A stretch of 24,682 nucleotides of DNA from an uncultured Lachnospiraceae bacterium (GCA_934338765.1 CAKRHL010000013.1:1-24682); one strand, 5' to 3'; shown: positions 8,319 through 16,277, counted from the stretch's first letter. The notes: generated from the sequence alone by a model not told the origin. Translations and numbers: made by a program.

Positions 8319-9368
8319 ATGGATAGTTATCGAAGCCGCGCCGCAAAAAACGAGCGGATCAGAAGAAAAAAAAGGAAAAAAAAGCATATTCTGATCTTAC
8401 TGCTTGTTCTTCTGCTTCTGATCATGGCCGGCGTATTGATGATCCTGTCTCTTGTCAACAAGATCGACGAGATCAAGAATCATCCCTTAAATAATGTCAC
8501 AGTCAACGAGGGACTGGCAGATAGCCATATGAAGGATCACACCAATATTGTAGTATTTGGTGTAGACTCCCGTGCCAATGCCCTTCACGAAAATACCCGG
8601 AGCGATTCCATTATCCTGGTGAGCATCAACAACAAGACCCACGATGTGAAGCTGACCTCCATTTTCCGTGACACCTACACCCGCATTGACGGCCACGGAT
8701 ATACCAAGATCAATCACGCCTATTCCTACGGCGGGCCTGATCTGGCCGTCAATACCATCAACCAGAACTTTGACCTGAATGTGCAGGACTTCATTACCGT
8801 GAATTTCAGCGCACTCTCCAATGTGATCGATGCTCTGGGCGGAATCACACTGAATATCCATAAGGACGAATTGAAATGGGTGAATGCCTATGCCCGTGAT
8901 GTAGCCAAGATCAACGGCATGAAATATGAGAAGATCAAAAAACCCGGAAAACAGACAGTTACCGGTGTACAGGCAACAGGTTACTGCCGTGTCCGCTATA
9001 CCAGCGGCGGTGATTTTACCCGCGCCAAGAGGCAGCGCCGCGTGCTGAAGGCCATTATGGCCAAGGCCAAAAAAAGCAGCCCGATGAGACTTTACCGTGT
9101 CCTCAACGAGATGCTGCCCCAGATCTATACCAGCCTGACGACACAGGAAATCCTTCACTTGGGAATGTATCTGCCGTTTTATGACATTAAAAACAGCAGA
9201 GGCTTCCCGTACGAGCTGGATTGTCACAGAGCCTCCGATGGGATTTATTATGACTTTCCTACGACTCTGTCCTCCAACGTCACCGAGCTGCACAAAAAAC
9301 TTTTTAATACCGAAAACTATCAGCCAACCAAAACGGTTGAAGAAATCACTGCCGGCATGGGATATTGA
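8319..9368 (+). CDS. LytR-CpsA-Psr (LCP) family polymer-to-wall ligase
   Basis: Membrane-anchored phosphotransferase that moves a lipid-linked glycopolymer to peptidoglycan (family knowledge). A very basic N-terminus (R/K clusters to about residue 26) precedes one membrane span (about 28-50). The extracellular LCP core shows V-F-G-V-D-S-R near 79-85, then R-S-D-S-I-I-L-V-S, S-I-F-R-D-T-Y, a conserved I-N-H-A-Y-S-Y-G-G and A-L-G-G-I-T-L; later V-R-Y-T-S-G-G-D-F-T-R-A-K-R-Q-R. All key regions are present and 349 aa is normal. AAAGG precedes the ATG. Directly downstream of the priming transferase, which suggests the pair makes and attaches one polymer. A terminator overlaps its last codons. Confidence 0.94.
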   Translation: MDSYRSRAAKNERIRRKKRKKKHILILLLVLLLLIMAGVLMILSLVNKIDEIKNHPLNNVTVNEGLADSHMKDHTNIVVFGVDSRANALHENTRSDSIILVSINNKTHDVKLTSIFRDTYTRIDGHGYTKINHAYSYGGPDLAVNTINQNFDLNVQDFITVNFSALSNVIDALGGITLNIHKDELKWVNAYARDVAKINGMKYEKIKKPGKQTVTGVQATGYCRVRYTSGGDFTRAKRQRRVLKAIMAKAKKSSPMRLYRVLNEMLPQIYTSLTTQEILHLGMYLPFYDIKNSRGFPYELDCHRASDGIYYDFPTTLSSNVTELHKKLFNTENYQPTKTVEEITAGMGY

Positions 9369-9385
9369 TCCGCTGCCGGCTTTTT
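9351..9385 (+). terminator. Intrinsic terminator overlapping the end of the LCP gene
   Basis: GCCGGC (9351-9356) pairs with GCCGGC (9375-9380). Inside, GGAT (9360-9363) pairs with ATCC (9368-9371) around ATTG, with a 3/3 internal loop. Five Ts follow at once. Position overlaps the LCP stop codon. It would reduce read-through into the kinase gene 37 bases away, so kinase expression may be partly uncoupled. Confidence 0.6.
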
Positions 9386-9421
9386 ACCACTTTTTACAAT
9401 CAGAAAGGAATGGAGATTTAT

Positions 9422-10981
9422 ATGAAGATTCGCGGACGACTGATCATTGCATTTCTTTTTATCACAATATTTCCCCTGGCATTGACCGCACTTTGTTACA
9501 ATACCATACTGACCAATCAGGCTTCCACACTGGAGGACGATTACCAGTCTGACATTTCCTCGGAAAATCTTCTGCTAAATCCGATCCATATCCTGTCTAC
9601 GGCAACCATGACGGACTTCCGCAATCTGGTACATGTTGCCGACACCAACCCGGATATGCTGATCCGCCATGATTACCTCGCAAATATTAACAAGGACCTT
9701 TCCAGCCGTTACTCCTTTATCGTGGTCTGTAAAGGCAGTCAGGTATTTTATGTTGGGAATAAAGAGGCCTACAATAAGTTGAATCCTCTTCCGGGCTACC
9801 GCACCTTTGATGAGGGATATACGGACACCATCTCGATCGACAACGGATACCTGATCAAACAGAAGGATTTTTATCTGACCAACTATGAACATGCTCAGAT
9901 CTTTCTGGTCACAGACTACTCCGAGATCCTTCCCCGCTGGAAAAGCCTGATCCGCCAGCTGATCTTTTCCGGAGCCCTGATCCTCCTTGGTACAGCGGCA
10001 CTCCTGATCATCTGGCTCTACAGCGGTATTGTACGGCCCTTAAATATCCTGCGGGTCGCTACCATGCAGATCGGTGCCGGCAATCTGGACACACCGGTAC
10101 GTGTCAATTCCACCGATGAGATTGGAGAGCTTTGCCGCGACTTCGAGGAGATGCGGATCCGCCTCAAGGAAATGATCGAGGACCGTATCCGCTACGAACA
10201 GGATACCCGCGATATGATGAGCAATATGGCCCACGACCTGCAGACTCCTCTCACCTCCATCAAGGGATACAGTGAGGGAATCCTCGATGGCGTTGCCAAT
10301 ACTCCGGAAAAACAGGAAAAGTATCTTCGTACTATTATTTCCAAGGCAAACGATATGAGCTATCTGGTGGATCAGCTTTCTGTTTTTTCCAAGGTGGAGC
10401 AAAATACACTGCCATACCACTTCATATCGATCCCGCTTCACAGCTATTTTGAGGATTGCATCGAAGCCTTCTCTCTGGATATGGAGACGAAGCACATCTC
10501 GATCCATTACGATAATACATGTCCAAAGGATACACATGTCATGGCTGATCCTGAGCAGTTGAAGCGTGTGATCATCAATATCACAAACAATGCCGTGAAA
10601 TATCTGGATCGTTCCACCGGCAATATATGGATCCGCCTGTCTCCACAGCCTGAGGAGGAGCAGACTCCTTTATACCGCCAGTTAAACCCGGATGGCTCTG
10701 AGAAGGAACCGGCAGATGATACGCCCGCTCCCATCCATTTTATCCGGGTTGAGATCCGCGATGACGGTCCCGGTATATCTCCTGAGTCTCTGCCTCATAT
10801 ATTTCAACGCTTCTACCGGGCAGATGCATCCCGTGGCTCTTCCAAGCGGGGCAGTGGACTGGGGCTGGCGATCGTAGCCCGCATCATTGCAGACCACGGA
10901 GGACGTGTCTGGGCAGACAGCACTCCCGGTGAAGGAACCAGTATTTATTTTACACTAAAGGAAACTGACCATTCAGAATAA
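9422..10981 (+). CDS. Sensor histidine kinase (HAMP, HisKA, HATPase_c)
   Basis: Two-span membrane kinase of a two-component system. From the ATG at 9422 (519 aa): span 1 at about 8-27; ~155-residue extracellular sensor region without a motif I can name; span 2 at about 180-203; HAMP to about 255; phospho-acceptor His271 in M-A-H-D-L-Q-T-P-L; N box (N-I-T-N-N-A) around 386-391; G1 D-D-G-P-G 447-451; F box F-Q-R-F-Y; G2 G-S-G-L-G 477-481. A ~30-residue acidic, Pro-rich stretch lies between the N and G1 boxes, longer than usual. The start has GGAG 6 bases upstream; an upstream TTG extension has no ribosome site. The kinase precedes its regulator, the reverse of the usual Firmicute order, and is itself intact. 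Confidence 0.93.
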   Translation: MKIRGRLIIAFLFITIFPLALTALCYNTILTNQASTLEDDYQSDISSENLLLNPIHILSTATMTDFRNLVHVADTNPDMLIRHDYLANINKDLSSRYSFIVVCKGSQVFYVGNKEAYNKLNPLPGYRTFDEGYTDTISIDNGYLIKQKDFYLTNYEHAQIFLVTDYSEILPRWKSLIRQLIFSGALILLGTAALLIIWLYSGIVRPLNILRVATMQIGAGNLDTPVRVNSTDEIGELCRDFEEMRIRLKEMIEDRIRYEQDTRDMMSNMAHDLQTPLTSIKGYSEGILDGVANTPEKQEKYLRTIISKANDMSYLVDQLSVFSKVEQNTLPYHFISIPLHSYFEDCIEAFSLDMETKHISIHYDNTCPKDTHVMADPEQLKRVIINITNNAVKYLDRSTGNIWIRLSPQPEEEQTPLYRQLNPDGSEKEPADDTPAPIHFIRVEIRDDGPGISPESLPHIFQRFYRADASRGSSKRGSGLGLAIVARIIADHGGRVWADSTPGEGTSIYFTLKETDHSE

Positions 10982-11017
10982 AAAAGACTGAAACAACAAA
11001 ATTGGAGGTAACAGATT

Positions 11018-11707
11018 ATGGCAAAGATTTTAATTATTGAAGACGAGACAGCGATTGCAGAGCTTGAGAAGGATTATCTGGAACTCAGTGATTTTGAGGT
11101 AGTTCTGGAGCATGATGGCAGCGGCGGAGCTGCCAGAGCACTGGACGAAGATTTTGACCTGATCATTCTGGACCTGATGCTGCCAGGCATGAACGGCTTT
11201 GATATCTGCAAGCTGATCCGTGAGACCAAAAACACACCGATCATTATAGTTTCTGCCAAAAGCGAGGATATTGACAAGATCCGTGGTCTCGGCCTTGGTG
11301 CAGATGATTATATGACAAAGCCTTTCAGCCCGGGAGAGCTTGTTGCCAGGGTAAAAGCCCATATTGACCGCTATGAGCGTCTGACCTCCAGCGGTATTCC
11401 AAGCAACGATACCATTGAGATCCGTGGCTTAAAGATTGACAAAACTGCCCGCCGTGTTTATATCAACGGGGAAGAAAAAGCATTTACCACAAAGGAGTTT
11501 GATCTTCTGACATTTCTGGCCGAAAATCCAAACCACGTATTTACAAAGGAGGAGCTTTTCCGGTAAATCTGGGAAATGGAATCTGTAGGGGATATCGCCA
11601 CAGTTACGGTTCATATCAAAAAGATCCGTGAAAAAATAGAAGATTCCTCTTCCAAACCACAATACATTGAAACGATCTGGGGTGTCGGATACCGCTTTAA
11701 AGTATGA
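11018..11707 (+). pseudogene. OmpR/PhoB-family response regulator interrupted by in-frame TAA
   Basis: DNA-binding partner of the upstream kinase. Receiver domain is complete: acidic pair E8-D9, phospho-acceptor Asp52 (L-D-L-M-L-P-G), Thr/Ser at A-K-S, Lys101 (T-K-P-F). The winged-helix domain starts near 132 and reads F-T-T-K-E-F-D-L-L through to E-E-L-F-R at 182. There the frame meets TAA (11564-11566). The same frame continues with I-W-E-M-E-S-V-G-D, then V-T-V-H-I-K-K-I-R-E-K-I-E and G-V-G-Y-R-F-K-V, ending at TGA 11705-11707. The whole 230-codon frame is therefore one normal-length regulator with a nonsense codon at 183; family members have Lys/Arg/Glu-type residues there, and AAA to TAA is one change. 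The 182-aa product would lack the recognition helix and wing. ATG at 11576 could allow a 43-aa restart. Start ATG has TTGGAGGT upstream. Confidence 0.85.
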
Positions 11708-11774
11708 TCATAATCAGATCACATCCGTTTTCCTATCCCCTGCAAACACCGTGATACTGTGAGCATCGCCTAAA

Positions 11775-11813
11775 TTTACACTTTAGAAGTCATTTGTTTA
11801 CATTTTTTTTACA
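11775..11813 (+). promoter_or_regulatory. Phased TTTACA boxes (PhoP/WalR-type) upstream of candidate sRNA
   Basis: Three exact TTTACA hexamers start at 11775, 11797 and 11808, spaced 22 and 11 bases apart, so all lie on one helix face. The last two form TTTACA-TTTTT-TTTACA, a full match to the tandem box of PhoP-class regulators. Read on the minus strand it is also a full match to the WalR box TGTWAH-N5-TGTWAH. The set ends 9 bases before a -35 hexamer. Confidence 0.5.
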
Positions 11814-11822
11814 ACTTCATCA

Positions 11823-11850
11823 TTGCATGTTCATAAATCATTTCTATAAT
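11823..11850 (+). promoter_or_regulatory. Candidate sigma-A promoter in the region behind the response regulator
   Basis: TTGCAT (11823-11828), 16-base spacer, perfect TATAAT (11845-11850). The predicted start is 11857-11858. No protein-coding start on the plus strand follows; the only downstream landmark is the terminator at 11913-11949, so the product would be a ~92-base RNA. Confidence 0.5.
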
Positions 11851-11858
11851 TGAAAATG

Positions 11859-11900
11859 TCAAATGGTTAAACATTTGGCAGTGCTTAAAATTTTTTTCAT
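11859..11900 (-). CDS. Possible 13-codon micro-ORF after the AI-2E gene
   Basis: Minus strand ATG at 11900 encodes MKKILSTAKCLTI and stops at TGA 11861-11859. AAAGGAG sits 5 bases upstream of the ATG, and the frame begins 22 bases after the AI-2E stop. The ribosome site is good, but the peptide is too short to judge and the same bases form the candidate sRNA on the other strand. It may be an accident of that RNA's anti-Shine-Dalgarno stretch. Confidence 0.2.
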   Translation of the reverse strand: MKKILSTAKCLTI

Positions 11901-11912
11901 ACCTTCTCCTTT

Positions 11913-11949
11913 AACGGGCTGCTTATTCCGGCGGCTCGTTATTTTTTTC
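11913..11949 (+). terminator. Intrinsic terminator, plus strand
   Basis: AACGGGCTGC (11913-11922), loop TTATTCCG, GCGGCTCGTT (11931-11940), then A and seven Ts. The 10-bp stem has two G-U pairs on the plus strand; on the minus strand these would be A-C mismatches and no T run follows. It ends the kinase/regulator transcript and the candidate sRNA and lies inside the 3' end of the convergent AI-2E gene. Confidence 0.75.
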
Positions 11950-13014
11950 TAAAAATTGTTCATAGACAGACCGGATCAGGATCACCCCGAAAGGTCCCAA
12001 TACAATCCCCCATACTCCAAACAGGCATATTCCCACGTAAATTGCCGCTGTCATAAAAAACGGCAGAAGTCCCATATTATTTCCCATCAAATGTGCTTCC
12101 AGCAGATCCCGGACAACCACACACAGCAAAAAAGCGATAAATAATACCACTGCCCCATAATAATTCTGCCCAAATGCCAGATAAACGGACCATGGCACCA
12201 GGATCATGCCGCTTCCAAGGACAGGAAAAGTATCAAAAACAGCAATCCCGCACCCGATCAAAATACTGTAGGGGTTGTGGATCAGAGCAAGAGCTGTGCT
12301 GCATACGATCCATATGATCACAAGAATGATTCCCTGGGATTTCACAAAGGCAAGACCCGATCTTTTTAATGTGACTGCTACCCTGTGTACCGACGGGTAA
12401 AATACACTTCTGCGATAAATTCTATGAACCACCTGCATATCCCCACATAATGCGATCATGCTCACGATAATGATCAATATGACCGTAAATAGCCGTGCCG
12501 TTCCGGAAAAGCATGCAGATACCATGCTTCCCGCATGCTCGGACAAACGTGATCTGCTGCCTGTCAGAAACTGATCACACCACTCGGAAAGGCAGGACAT
12601 TGAGCTTCCTGCCGGCAGACCAAGCCATGTATCCAGACAGCCACACAGCCTGCCGGTCTGATGAAAATACAGATTGAAAAGCTCCTGCCGGTATAAAGGA
12701 AAATTCTGTATAAAAAGCTTCAGCTGTTTCCAAAACTGCCACATTACCACAGAGACCGTCCCAAAGATGCCGCCAAAAAACACGGTCAATGTTCCGCTGT
12801 AGGCAAGCCACTTGGGAAAATGGCAGCGATGGCGCAAAAACCATATCACGGGAAACAGCAGCCTCATAAACAGGTATGCCAGTATAAAGGGCAGAAACAG
12901 GATCAACAGATATCGAAATGCCAGATACACACACAGAGTCACTGCACTCAATACAAAAAGGCGGTATAACAGCGGATGCATTTTATTCAATCTATATGAT
13001 GGCATTTCGTTCAT
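11923..13014 (-). CDS. AI-2E family transporter / YtvI-like membrane protein
   Basis: Polytopic membrane protein of the AI-2 exporter / YtvI superfamily, 363 aa. Hydrophobic segments at about 14-36, 37-60 and 67-90, a hydrophilic central loop with several cysteines (about 100-150), and a cluster of spans from about 165 to 345, the arrangement typical of the family. The C-terminus (V-W-G-I-V-L-G-P-F-G-V-I-L) matches the usual G-P-x-G-x-x-L end. Family members transport varied solutes (autoinducer-2, Na+/H+) or act in sporulation (YtvI); which applies here cannot be told. ATG at 13014 has GGGGAG 5 bases upstream. Last gene of the moxR operon, 63 bases after the DUF4129 gene. Its stop lies inside the opposing terminator. 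Confidence 0.85.
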   Translation of the reverse strand: MNEMPSYRLNKMHPLLYRLFVLSAVTLCVYLAFRYLLILFLPFILAYLFMRLLFPVIWFLRHRCHFPKWLAYSGTLTVFFGGIFGTVSVVMWQFWKQLKLFIQNFPLYRQELFNLYFHQTGRLCGCLDTWLGLPAGSSMSCLSEWCDQFLTGSRSRLSEHAGSMVSACFSGTARLFTVILIIIVSMIALCGDMQVVHRIYRRSVFYPSVHRVAVTLKRSGLAFVKSQGIILVIIWIVCSTALALIHNPYSILIGCGIAVFDTFPVLGSGMILVPWSVYLAFGQNYYGAVVLFIAFLLCVVVRDLLEAHLMGNNMGLLPFFMTAAIYVGICLFGVWGIVLGPFGVILIRSVYEQFLEKNNEPPE

Positions 13015-13077
13015 AACGTCTCCCCGCCTTTCTTACATATTTACACGTTATGTTTACTATGCCCCGTTTCCATTTTG

Positions 13078-14169
13078 TTACTCGTTCTTTTTCATTTTTC
13101 TGACATCCTGTCTGGTAACAGGACGCCGGCTGTATCTCGCCTTTTCATACACTTCCTTCCGTGGATCCGGCAGATCCGACTCCTGTTCCTGTATACCTCG
13201 GTATAATTCCCCTGCGGTACGGGTAGACGGTACATGCTGCCTGTAATGGGCTTTCATCTGTTTTTTAAATAAATAGCGCACTCTCTCCCTATGATTTCGA
13301 AAAAACAAAAAGCTCTTTTCCTCTGCCTCCAGCTTTTCTACCACATCTTCTCCCTTTCCCTTCTTGTGAAAGACCGGTCTCTCCCCCTGCTGTTGTTCCG
13401 GCCGGATCTGGGCACCCAGGATCATTCTCACAAAAACATAAATGATCACTAATCCAATCACTATCAAAAGCAGTATTACTCCAAGACCCTGCTCATGATC
13501 ATCCTTTATGATATCAGGAAGCCGTGTTGCCGCCGGCATAGGTGTTTCCTCCGGCAACAGCTCCGTCTCTCCCGATCCCCGGTCCAGCATACGAAGGAGC
13601 CAGCGCACCGCCCCCACCAGAGCAGCTGTCAACATTCGAAAAAAATCCCCCACAAAGGAAAAGGATACATCTATTCTTATCAGCACGATCCCCATAAACA
13701 TAACAGCAAGGAGCAATATAAGTCGGCACACAACTCCTGTATTTCCACGGAATATACTCTCCTCCGGCACATTTTTCAGCCCTTCATTCTGCTCCAGATA
13801 ATCGGCCATCCCCTGCAGGGAACTGCACCAGAAATACCCGGCAATGCAGAGTCCCACAAGAAAGATACCATAGATCTGCAGGGACAGCCGGTTCGAAAAT
13901 CCTCCATAAAAGAACAAAAAAACGGCTTCACAAAACATAAGCCACTGGATATGATAATTGCCGGAAAGGAATCTTCCGGCAGCCCTAAGCAGACATTCCG
14001 TGACAACACACACTCCTGTCAGGATCCCCGCACAGGTAACAGCCCTGCCTGCCGGCAGCAATGTCTTCAAAAAATAATATCCCCCCAGCCATGCCGCTAT
14101 ATGGAGAAGATCAATGGATATTTCCAGCCATATCTGTGGCTTATTTTTCACGACAACGCCCTTTCTCAC
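13078..14169 (-). CDS. Membrane protein with C-terminal DUF4129-like domain
   Basis: 363 aa. N-terminal hydrophobic segments lie at about 17-30, 36-58, 72-92, 95-110 and 150-165, another follows near 220-250, and then comes a basic cytoplasmic-type region. The C-terminal motif (H-V-P-S-T-R-T-A-G-E-L-Y, then Y-E-K-A-R-Y-S-R-R-P-V-T) is that of DUF4129, usually found at the end of TgpA-type transglutaminases. No transglutaminase Cys-His-Asp core is visible, so this is the membrane-plus-DUF4129 form. The GTG start at 14169 overlaps the DUF58 stop by 4 bases (GTGA) and has GGGAGGT 6 bases upstream, a clear case of coupling. A TTG at 14184 is in frame but lacks a site. Function unknown; partner of MoxR and DUF58 by context. 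Confidence 0.85.
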   Translation of the reverse strand: MRKGVVVKNKPQIWLEISIDLLHIAAWLGGYYFLKTLLPAGRAVTCAGILTGVCVVTECLLRAAGRFLSGNYHIQWLMFCEAVFLFFYGGFSNRLSLQIYGIFLVGLCIAGYFWCSSLQGMADYLEQNEGLKNVPEESIFRGNTGVVCRLILLLAVMFMGIVLIRIDVSFSFVGDFFRMLTAALVGAVRWLLRMLDRGSGETELLPEETPMPAATRLPDIIKDDHEQGLGVILLLIVIGLVIIYVFVRMILGAQIRPEQQQGERPVFHKKGKGEDVVEKLEAEEKSFLFFRNHRERVRYLFKKQMKAHYRQHVPSTRTAGELYRGIQEQESDLPDPRKEVYEKARYSRRPVTRQDVRKMKKNE

Positions 14170-15275
14170 AATGACACCTCCCAATACAGAAATCCCTCCT
14201 GCGCCTGCCCTGTCTCGCCCTCACGGCAAAGAAGGATTCCATAGACAACCTCTCCCTCTTCCCTCTTTTGCTCCACCATTTCCAGAAGTTCCTCCGTCAT
14301 ATCCGATGTAATGACCAGATAACATCTCGCACTCTTTCCATGGCTTCCGATCCCCTGTAAAAGCGTTCCGAAGGAACAGATCAGTTTGCCGGCATCCGCA
14401 AGAGCCAGCTGTCTGTCCAAAAGATCCATATGATGTGCTGTATTGCCCGTCTGGCAGTTTATGGGATCTCCCGTGAGAATATCTGCCATATTGCTCTGCA
14501 GAGATACCGGAACACCTTTGCGAAGCATCTCTGCTGCCACAGAGGAGGCCAGCGAAATGGCCATCTCCTGCATTTCTTTTTTATGGGCTTCATAGCGGCA
14601 GCTTCCGTCCAGCAGAATACAGATTTCCTGATCATAGCTTGACTCATACATATTGACAAGCAGCTTCCCTGTCTTTGCCGTACTTTTCCAGTTGATCTGA
14701 CGCATACTGTCCGTGGGACGATACTCTCTCATCCCCCGAAATGCAAACGGATCCTCCTCCAGTGCCTTCCTGGCCAGCAGTTCTCCCTGCATCCTGCGGT
14801 ACAATATGTCAAAACGGCTGACATCCCGTTTGTATGGATATACATACAGACAGGTTTCACCTGTTCCCCGCTGTGAGCATGTCATGGTATATAAAAAATC
14901 CCTCACCAGAACATCAAAACTGTCAAGCACATAATACCCCCGCCGGGACGGCACAAACTCCAGCGTTCTGGTAATACGGCGTCTGCCTCCCACCGCAAAA
15001 AGATCGGTCCGATAATAATAGTCTGTCACCGAAGCATTGCCATCTTGTTCAAATAAAAACGCAGCAGAGGTCTTAAACTTTACCTGCAGAGAAGGCAGAG
15101 GCATTCTTTTTTCATTGCTGATGGTTTCCTCCAGCCGGCATCGTTCCCCGGCATTGACACCTCTCTCGCGAAATCTCAGATCTACCGTTAATCCTTTATC
15201 CCAATGCTTCCGAAAGTATTTTTGTTCCCCATAAAATACCAGCACCGCCATAATGACTGCAATGACTATAATCAA
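14166..15275 (-). CDS. DUF58 domain protein (MoxR-associated)
   Basis: 369 aa from a TTG start: GAGGTG lies 5 bases upstream and overlaps the end of moxR, whose stop is only 4 bases away. One short N-terminal hydrophobic stretch (about 2-14) is followed by a beta-rich region. The DUF58 core then shows E-Y-R-P-T-D-S-M-R-Q-I-N-W-K-S-T-A-K-T-G-K-L and a von-Willebrand-like segment (I-C-I-L-L-D-G-S). An in-frame start at 15389 would overlap moxR by over 100 bases and only adds out-of-family residues. DUF58 proteins act with MoxR ATPases in assembling or activating surface or metal proteins (family knowledge; no precise role known). Confidence 0.9.
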   Translation of the reverse strand: MIIVIAVIMAVLVFYGEQKYFRKHWDKGLTVDLRFRERGVNAGERCRLEETISNEKRMPLPSLQVKFKTSAAFLFEQDGNASVTDYYYRTDLFAVGGRRRITRTLEFVPSRRGYYVLDSFDVLVRDFLYTMTCSQRGTGETCLYVYPYKRDVSRFDILYRRMQGELLARKALEEDPFAFRGMREYRPTDSMRQINWKSTAKTGKLLVNMYESSYDQEICILLDGSCRYEAHKKEMQEMAISLASSVAAEMLRKGVPVSLQSNMADILTGDPINCQTGNTAHHMDLLDRQLALADAGKLICSFGTLLQGIGSHGKSARCYLVITSDMTEELLEMVEQKREEGEVVYGILLCREGETGQAQEGFLYWEVSL

Positions 15276-15279
15276 GCTC

Positions 15280-16254
15280 TCACCTCGTCCATTCCTCTGT
15301 AGGGACCGGAACCGTATCCAGAATCCCCTGTAAAATCTCCTGTGCCGTCCCGCCCTGTCCGGTACGATACGATACCATACGATGTCCAAGCACCGGTATA
15401 CACAGTTCCTTCACATCATCCGGCGTCACATATTCCCGGCCCTGCAGAGCTGCATATGCCTGCACACAATGAAGATAGGACAAGGTTCCCCTCGGATTGA
15501 CCCCCATCACCAGAGAAGTACTCTCTCTTGTTGCCTGCACGATCTGCACCAGATACTTTTTGACTCCCTCGCTGACATATACCTGACGGCATACCTGCTG
15601 CATCTGCAATATGTCCTCACAGGAGCAGACCGGTTCCAGTGTCTCCAGCGGATCCTCCGTCTGATACCGGTCAAGGATCATCATCTCCTCCTGTACCGTG
15701 GGATATCCCATGGATAACTGCATGGCAAAACGGTCGATCTGCGCCTCCGGCAAAGGATATGTACCGGTAGTCTCCACCGGATTCTGCGTGGCGATCAGAA
15801 AAAACGGTCTCTTCATCGGCCGTGTCACACCATCTACCGTCACCTGCCGTTCCTCCATACACTCTAACAGACTGGACTGCGTTCTCGGGGTTGCCCGGTT
15901 GATCTCATCTGCCAGGAGTATATTGCAGAAAACGGGACCTTCCGTAAATTCAAAAATCCCCTTATCCTGCCGGTAAATATTAAGACCTGTCACGTCAGAG
16001 GGCAGAAGATCCGGCGTAAACTGGATCCTGCCAAACTCCGCATCCAGAGATGCCGCAAGTGCTTTTGCAAGCTTTGTCTTGCCTGTCCCCGGCATGTCCT
16101 CCAGCAACACATTTCCTCCTGCCAGAAACGCCGCCATGAGCTTTTGGAATACCTTTTCCTTTCCCACGATCACCTTGGATATGTTGTTTTGTATCGCCAT
16201 AACCTTTTTGGCGATCTGGGCTGTCTCTACTTCCATTTCCATATCTGTCACCAT
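15280..16254 (-). CDS. MoxR-family AAA+ ATPase
   Basis: 324 aa. Walker A P-G-T-G-K-T (55-60), Walker B I-L-L-A-D-E-I-N-R-A-T-P (about 112-123), sensor 1 I-A-T-Q-N-P-V-E (about 153-160), E-A-Q-I-D-R-F (arginine finger region, about 171-177), and C-terminal V-N-P-R-G-T-L-S-Y-L. These are the defining motifs of the MoxR/RavA class, thought to act as chaperone-like ATPases for partner proteins. Start uncertain: the ATG at 16254 has AAGGA too close, and ATG 16242 has it 13 bases away; the longer form is kept. First gene of moxR-DUF58-DUF4129-AI-2E. Confidence 0.93.
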   Translation of the reverse strand: MVTDMEMEVETAQIAKKVMAIQNNISKVIVGKEKVFQKLMAAFLAGGNVLLEDMPGTGKTKLAKALAASLDAEFGRIQFTPDLLPSDVTGLNIYRQDKGIFEFTEGPVFCNILLADEINRATPRTQSSLLECMEERQVTVDGVTRPMKRPFFLIATQNPVETTGTYPLPEAQIDRFAMQLSMGYPTVQEEMMILDRYQTEDPLETLEPVCSCEDILQMQQVCRQVYVSEGVKKYLVQIVQATRESTSLVMGVNPRGTLSYLHCVQAYAALQGREYVTPDDVKELCIPVLGHRMVSYRTGQGGTAQEILQGILDTVPVPTEEWTR

Positions 16255-16277
16255 TTCCTTCCGTCCATTGTATTTGC

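Larger units (their letters stand above)
11857..11949 (+). ncRNA. Candidate small RNA with 5' hairpin, anti-Shine-Dalgarno stretch and terminator
   Basis: From the predicted transcription start, a 9-bp stem forms at once: TGTCAAATG (11857-11865) with CATTTGGCA (11872-11880), loop GTTAAA. Then comes an A/T-rich linker, an unpaired pyrimidine stretch CCTTCTCCTTT (11902-11912) complementary to AAAGGAG-type ribosome sites, and a terminator hairpin with a U tail. In both hairpins the imperfect pairs are G-U on the plus strand but A-C on the minus strand, which favours plus-strand RNA. The 3' end is antisense to the last codons of the AI-2E gene. Not matched to a known RNA family; inferred. Confidence 0.4.

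Noticed and set aside
8487..9293. 268-codon minus-strand frame opposite the LCP gene
   Set aside because: Shadow of a conserved gene, no ribosome site or promoter.
9381..9398. TTTTTACC/TTTTTACA repeat as another regulator box before the kinase
   Set aside because: Period is 10, not 11, the first copy is imperfect, and no core promoter follows.
11564..11566. Programmed recoding of the TAA in the response regulator
   Set aside because: UAA has no known programmed amino acid in bacteria; no special stem seen just after it. Mutation or error is simpler.
13019..13065. CTTACA/TTTACA pair upstream of the AI-2E gene
   Set aside because: Hexamers are 8 bases apart, not 11, and the gene appears to be within an operon.
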